Below are positions 6,538 to 9,376 of a stretch of 9,376 nt of DNA, piece after piece (position 1 is the stretch's first letter; each line of letters opens with the position of its first letter). The notes beneath the pieces were generated by a model. It saw only the letters and a program-made list of their open reading frames with translations. It had not been told where the DNA came from and made no database searches. Source of the stretch: Candidatus Delongbacteria bacterium (GTDB taxonomy: Bacteria; UBA4055); assembly GCA_003477045.1 (NCBI GenBank), contig DMTS01000067.1, positions 1 to 9,376 of the forward strand, read 5' to 3'. Position numbers and translations under genes: made by a program.

Positions 6538-8118
6538 ATGAAACATCACAGAACGATCACAACTTTGCTTGTATTTATTTTAAATATACTATGCTTTTCG
6601 CAGTTCGCAGGCGGATCGGGCACAGTTGAAGACCCGTATCTAATCGAAACAGCTGAACAACTAAATCAGGTAAGATATTATATGACATCAAGCTTTAAAC
6701 AAATTACTGATGTTGATCTCGGAGTTCCCCCATGGAATGAAGGTCCAGGGTGGCAGCCAATTGGTGAATATGACTGGTCAGATCCTTCACAATCGTTCAG
6801 GGGCAACTATGACGGTGGCGGCTATAAAATATTGAACATGTATGTAAACCTCAATGATGGCAGCTGGATGGGTCTATTCGGTTCAACAGAAGGTTGCGAA
6901 TTGTGTAATATAAGCATTCTAAATTTCATTATAGAATCTGAAATAGGCGGAATTGGTGGCTTGACAGGTATTTCATATAACGACAATTGGTCAAATATAA
7001 ATGCAGAAGGTTCTATTAAAGGATACTCCCAGATGGGACTTTTGGCAGGTTTTTTTGAAGGATACAATATTAAAGATTGCCATGCAAAAGGTGAGATTAC
7101 GAGCACTGGCAGCGGTTATAACGGTGGTTTGGTCGGTATCTGCAATGCGGATTCAATAATAAACTGTTCTGCTGAAGTTAAAATATCAGGCTATAGATAT
7201 TGTACCGGTGGACTAATTGGACTATGTAATAACTCTGAAGTAATTGATAATTGCTATGTAATAGCAATTATTACAGTAATTGATGGATATAATTATGGTG
7301 GTTTTATCGGAAATACTTCTGCAGTAAACAGAGATCAATTCATATCTAATTGTTATTCAGTAGGTTCAGTCATAACTGATTCTCTTCATTATGGTAACAG
7401 ATCGGGAGGTTTTATAGGATCATCGGACGCATTTAGTCCGTATTTTGTTAATGTCACTGATTGTTATTCTAGGGCTGATGCAGCTGCCTCAGATATGACC
7501 GGTGGCTTTTTTGGAAGAGCGTGTAACTTGACAAATATTAAAAACTGTTACTCAACCGGAAATATAAAAGGAAATACAAACGCAGGCGGTTTTGTGGGAT
7601 ATATAATAGAGCCAGAAACTGTCACTGTTACAAACTGTTATTGGGACACAGAAACATCTGGAGTTGATTCTTCTGCTGCCGGAGAAAGCAGAACGACTGC
7701 GGAAATGACCCTTCCGTATGGAGATGATACTTATGTCGGTTGGGATTTCGATTTTGTCTGGGCTGATGATATTTATAATCTTAACGCAGGGTACCCAAGG
7801 CTTGAATGGGCATGCGGAATTGAAGAGAATGACGATGATTTTGTGGCAGGGGTTAAAGGATTTGAACTTTATCAGAACTATCCCAATCCGTTCAATCCTG
7901 TTACACAGATCAAATTCGATCTTGCAAAATCAAGTGAAGTTAAATTGAGTGTTTACAATATCAGCGGACAGCTTGTATCTGAGCTTACAAAAGGAATAAT
8001 GAAGGCAGGCAAATATTCTGTAGAATTTGATGGAAAAAACTTAAATTCCGGTGTATATTATTATGTATTAAGTGCTGATAAAAAAATGCAAAGCAGACAA
8101 ATGTTATTGTTAAAATAG
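6538..8118 (+). CDS. secreted GLUG-repeat beta-solenoid protein with type A C-terminal sorting domain
   Basis: ATG at 6538 follows AAGGAGA (6524-6530). Residues 1-21 form a signal peptide (MKHHR, then a hydrophobic core), probably cut before Gln22. Then comes the opening G-S-G-T-x-E-D-P-Y-x-I-x-T-A-E-Q-L (26-42) typical of GLUG proteins. GLUG-type motifs (GGLVG, GGFIG and variants) recur at about 111, 140, 166, 196, 224, 254, 290, 322 and 350; the last seven are each followed by an N/D-C-Y/S/H motif. The solenoid ends with C-Y-W-D-T-E-T-S-G (367-375) and a cap ending Y-P-R-L-E-W. The sorting domain is 444-526. GLUG proteins are usually extracellular and adhesin-like, with no known catalysis; a surface or matrix role is inferred. 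It is followed at 10 bases by a third cargo gene to which its translation is probably coupled. Family assignment is firm; precise function unknown. Confidence 0.92.
   Translation: MKHHRTITTLLVFILNILCFSQFAGGSGTVEDPYLIETAEQLNQVRYYMTSSFKQITDVDLGVPPWNEGPGWQPIGEYDWSDPSQSFRGNYDGGGYKILNMYVNLNDGSWMGLFGSTEGCELCNISILNFIIESEIGGIGGLTGISYNDNWSNINAEGSIKGYSQMGLLAGFFEGYNIKDCHAKGEITSTGSGYNGGLVGICNADSIINCSAEVKISGYRYCTGGLIGLCNNSEVIDNCYVIAIITVIDGYNYGGFIGNTSAVNRDQFISNCYSVGSVITDSLHYGNRSGGFIGSSDAFSPYFVNVTDCYSRADAAASDMTGGFFGRACNLTNIKNCYSTGNIKGNTNAGGFVGYIIEPETVTVTNCYWDTETSGVDSSAAGESRTTAEMTLPYGDDTYVGWDFDFVWADDIYNLNAGYPRLEWACGIEENDDDFVAGVKGFELYQNYPNPFNPVTQIKFDLAKSSEVKLSVYNISGQLVSELTKGIMKAGKYSVEFDGKNLNSGVYYYVLSADKKMQSRQMLLLK
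7867..8115 (+). repeat. sorting-domain module, copy 2 (83 codons)
   Basis: Residues 444-526 of the GLUG protein, with the same YPNPFNPVTQIKF opening and NSGVYYY ending as copies 1 and 3. It is the most diverged copy by protein (about 52 of 83 identical to copy 3, 51 of 83 to copy 1), yet 32 bases at 7885-7916 are identical to 9068-9099 in copy 3. The last residues (MLLLK) keep the hydrophobic-then-Lys end seen in the other copies. Confidence 0.9.
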
Positions 8119-8122
8119 GAGG
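8117..8122 (+). promoter_or_regulatory. Shine-Dalgarno AGGAGG overlapping the upstream stop codon
   Basis: A full consensus AGGAGG begins on the second base of the TAG stop (8116-8118) of the GLUG gene and lies six bases before the ATG at 8129. This fixes the start of the last gene and makes translational coupling between the two cargo genes likely. The next gene upstream ends with a hairpin instead, so the last two genes form the tightest unit here. Confidence 0.85.
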
Positions 8123-8128
8123 TCTGGA

Positions 8129-9301
8129 ATGAAGAAAGTATTGTTGGCCTTTATGATCGCTTGGTGTTTCTCTCTTTATTCTGCCGATAGCTTGAAAGTC
8201 GTGTGGGGTATGGTACACGATACCGGAGAAGAGTTTACTGTTGATGAGCTAGCAAATGTTACATTCAAGGCTTGGATAGAAAATTCGGGAGAAGTATTTA
8301 TTTCCAGCTTTACAACTGAAACTGATCCGGGAAATTCAATAGAATGCTTTGAAGATCTACGCGGTGTATGCATAATAGATTTTATAAACTTTGAAGGCTG
8401 GGAATGGAGAAGCGGTGATGTATTTCATTTGACAATAACAGACAGCGCATTTTATAAAGGCACATTTTTTACCGCAGAAGCAGTTTGGAATATTCCGGAA
8501 AATGCCGAAACCATTAACTATCTCGGTTTTGAAGATTTCGGGCTGACCGATTCAGGTTATCCGATAAGTACATGGTATGCATACTCAGATATTGATGATG
8601 TATTTATCGGCACGGCTGATCATAACGGTGACATTTTTGATTTCAGCGCATATCCTTATGATAATGTATCCTTTACCTGCTGGGTATCAGGAAGAGAAGG
8701 TGAGGTTATTGATCAGAATTCAACAGGCTCAGGTTACATTGATTACAATCCTAAAGCTTCGGCTATTAAGATAGCAAGATATGCATTTCCGACATCATGG
8801 GTATCCGGCGATACTTTAAATGTAAGAATTAAACATCGTTTCCCGGGGCAGGGATATTATACAGGGGAAAAGCAATTTATTTTTACATATACGCATACAT
8901 TTTCACATTATGGACCTTTCGATATTAAATTCGGACTCGATGCTCTTTATGACGAAGAAGGTGCAGGCGGAGGAGATCCGGTTATAGCTGATAGTTGGGT
9001 GATTGACACTTCTATTGAAGAATCCGATGCCGTACCGCTAGCTACTGCTCTTTACCAGAACTACCCAAATCCGTTCAATCCTGTTACACAGATCAAATTT
9101 GCACTTTCCAAAACTGCCGATGTTAAGCTAAGTATTTATAACATCAACGGACAGAAAGTGGCTGAACTGGCAAACGGAATAATGAATGCAGGAAGCCATT
9201 CTGTTGACTTCGACGGAAGCAAACTTAATTCAGGTGTATATTATTATACCTTTGACATTGAAGGTATAAAACTTACTCAGAAAATGATCTTAATGAAATA
9301 G
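8129..9301 (+). CDS. secreted protein with two duplicated beta-sandwich units and type A C-terminal sorting domain
   Basis: ATG at 8129 follows a consensus AGGAGG. Residues 1-19 are a signal peptide (MKKVLLAFMIAWCFSLYS), with cleavage around 18-20. The mature part holds two related units, about 22-122 and 156-265. G27-x5-G33-x2-F36 matches G161-x5-G167-x2-F170; N43-V-T-F-K-A-W49 matches N179-V-S-F-T-C-W185; S-G-E-V (53-56) matches E-G-E-V (190-193); and W93-R-S-G-D matches W224-V-S-G-D. The pattern of alternating hydrophobics suggests Ig-like or carbohydrate-binding-like beta-sandwiches, but I cannot name a family. Residues about 266-307 are an acidic, Gly-rich linker and 308-390 the sorting domain. 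No catalytic motif is seen. It is coupled to the GLUG gene, so both are probably made together and exported by the same route. Role unknown; a binding or structural surface protein is the best guess. Confidence 0.88.
   Translation: MKKVLLAFMIAWCFSLYSADSLKVVWGMVHDTGEEFTVDELANVTFKAWIENSGEVFISSFTTETDPGNSIECFEDLRGVCIIDFINFEGWEWRSGDVFHLTITDSAFYKGTFFTAEAVWNIPENAETINYLGFEDFGLTDSGYPISTWYAYSDIDDVFIGTADHNGDIFDFSAYPYDNVSFTCWVSGREGEVIDQNSTGSGYIDYNPKASAIKIARYAFPTSWVSGDTLNVRIKHRFPGQGYYTGEKQFIFTYTHTFSHYGPFDIKFGLDALYDEEGAGGGDPVIADSWVIDTSIEESDAVPLATALYQNYPNPFNPVTQIKFALSKTADVKLSIYNINGQKVAELANGIMNAGSHSVDFDGSKLNSGVYYYTFDIEGIKLTQKMILMK
9050..9298 (+). repeat. sorting-domain module, copy 3 (83 codons)
   Basis: Residues 308-390 of the last gene. 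Same length and landmarks as copies 1 and 2, and closest by eye to copy 1 (59 of 83 residues identical) although its first bases match copy 2 exactly over 32 positions (9068-9099). It ends MILMK directly before TAG. Confidence 0.9.
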
Positions 9302-9376
9302 TGACATTTGCCTCGAATAAAATTAGCACTTATCCATAACCGCGATTTTCTACCGTTCATCGGAATTATATTGAAT

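Noticed and set aside
6822..8373. Minus-strand open frames at 6822-7106, 7985-8218 and 8176-8373.
   Set aside because: Antisense to the GLUG gene and the last gene. No independent start signal or domain pattern was seen.
3780..8774. Plus-strand alternative frames at 3780-3974, 7718-7948 and 8577-8774.
   Set aside because: Wholly inside strong genes in another frame; the 7718 frame even runs through the sorting-domain DNA, where the main frame is clearly the conserved one.
9302..9376. The 75 bases after the last gene, examined for a terminator, promoter or new gene start.
   Set aside because: No inverted repeat with T run, no TAnnTTTG element and no start codon with a Shine-Dalgarno site was seen.

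Overview
The window reads as a piece of chromosome from an uncultured or little-studied bacterium of the FCB (Fibrobacterota-Chlorobiota-Bacteroidota) superphylum. Three of its five genes encode exported proteins ending in the same 83-residue module (start Y-P-N-P-F-N-P-V-T, middle Y-N-I-x-G-Q, end F-D-G ... N-S-G-V-Y-Y-Y). This is the type A C-terminal sorting domain of type IX secretion cargo and related FlgD-like Ig domains. The NPFNP form is common outside classical Bacteroidota, for example in Ignavibacteria, Cloacimonadota, Marinimicrobia and Delongbacteria, so I lean to one of those. The exact phylum cannot be fixed from this window. The DNA is AT-rich and the genes with a visible start have clear Shine-Dalgarno sites.

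Layout, all on the + strand. (1) 3-1724: a TPR-rich protein whose frame is open at the left edge, so it is probably the C-terminal part of a longer gene; its base composition falls steeply from start to end. (2) 1725-1892: a spacer with a long imperfect hairpin whose 3' arm contains the ribosome binding site of the next gene, preceded by a possible TAnnTTTG promoter element. (3) 1893-2249: a 118-residue protein of unknown function. (4) 2318-6481: a 1387-residue secreted multidomain protein with a divergent M6/metzincin-like HELGH peptidase region, an octapeptide-repeat and beta-helix stalk, a short helical TPR-like segment and the sorting domain. (5) 6488-6520: a perfect 11-bp stem with GAAA loop and T run. 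(6) 6538-8118: a secreted GLUG-repeat beta-solenoid with a ladder of cysteines and the sorting domain. (7) 8129-9301: a secreted protein with two duplicated beta-sandwich units and the sorting domain; its Shine-Dalgarno overlaps the stop codon of the gene before it.

The last three genes look like a cluster of cell-surface or secreted cargo: one likely enzyme and two non-enzymatic, probably adhesive or structural, repeat proteins, each attached to a near-identical export tag. The two 5' genes look cytoplasmic and have no visible link to the cargo genes beyond co-orientation. No secretion machinery, mobile element, CRISPR array, tRNA or rRNA is visible. The points most worth following up are the Shine-Dalgarno-sequestering hairpin, the unusual zinc site of the peptidase, the uninterrupted 8-residue repeat, the Cys ladder and the triplicated sorting domain.
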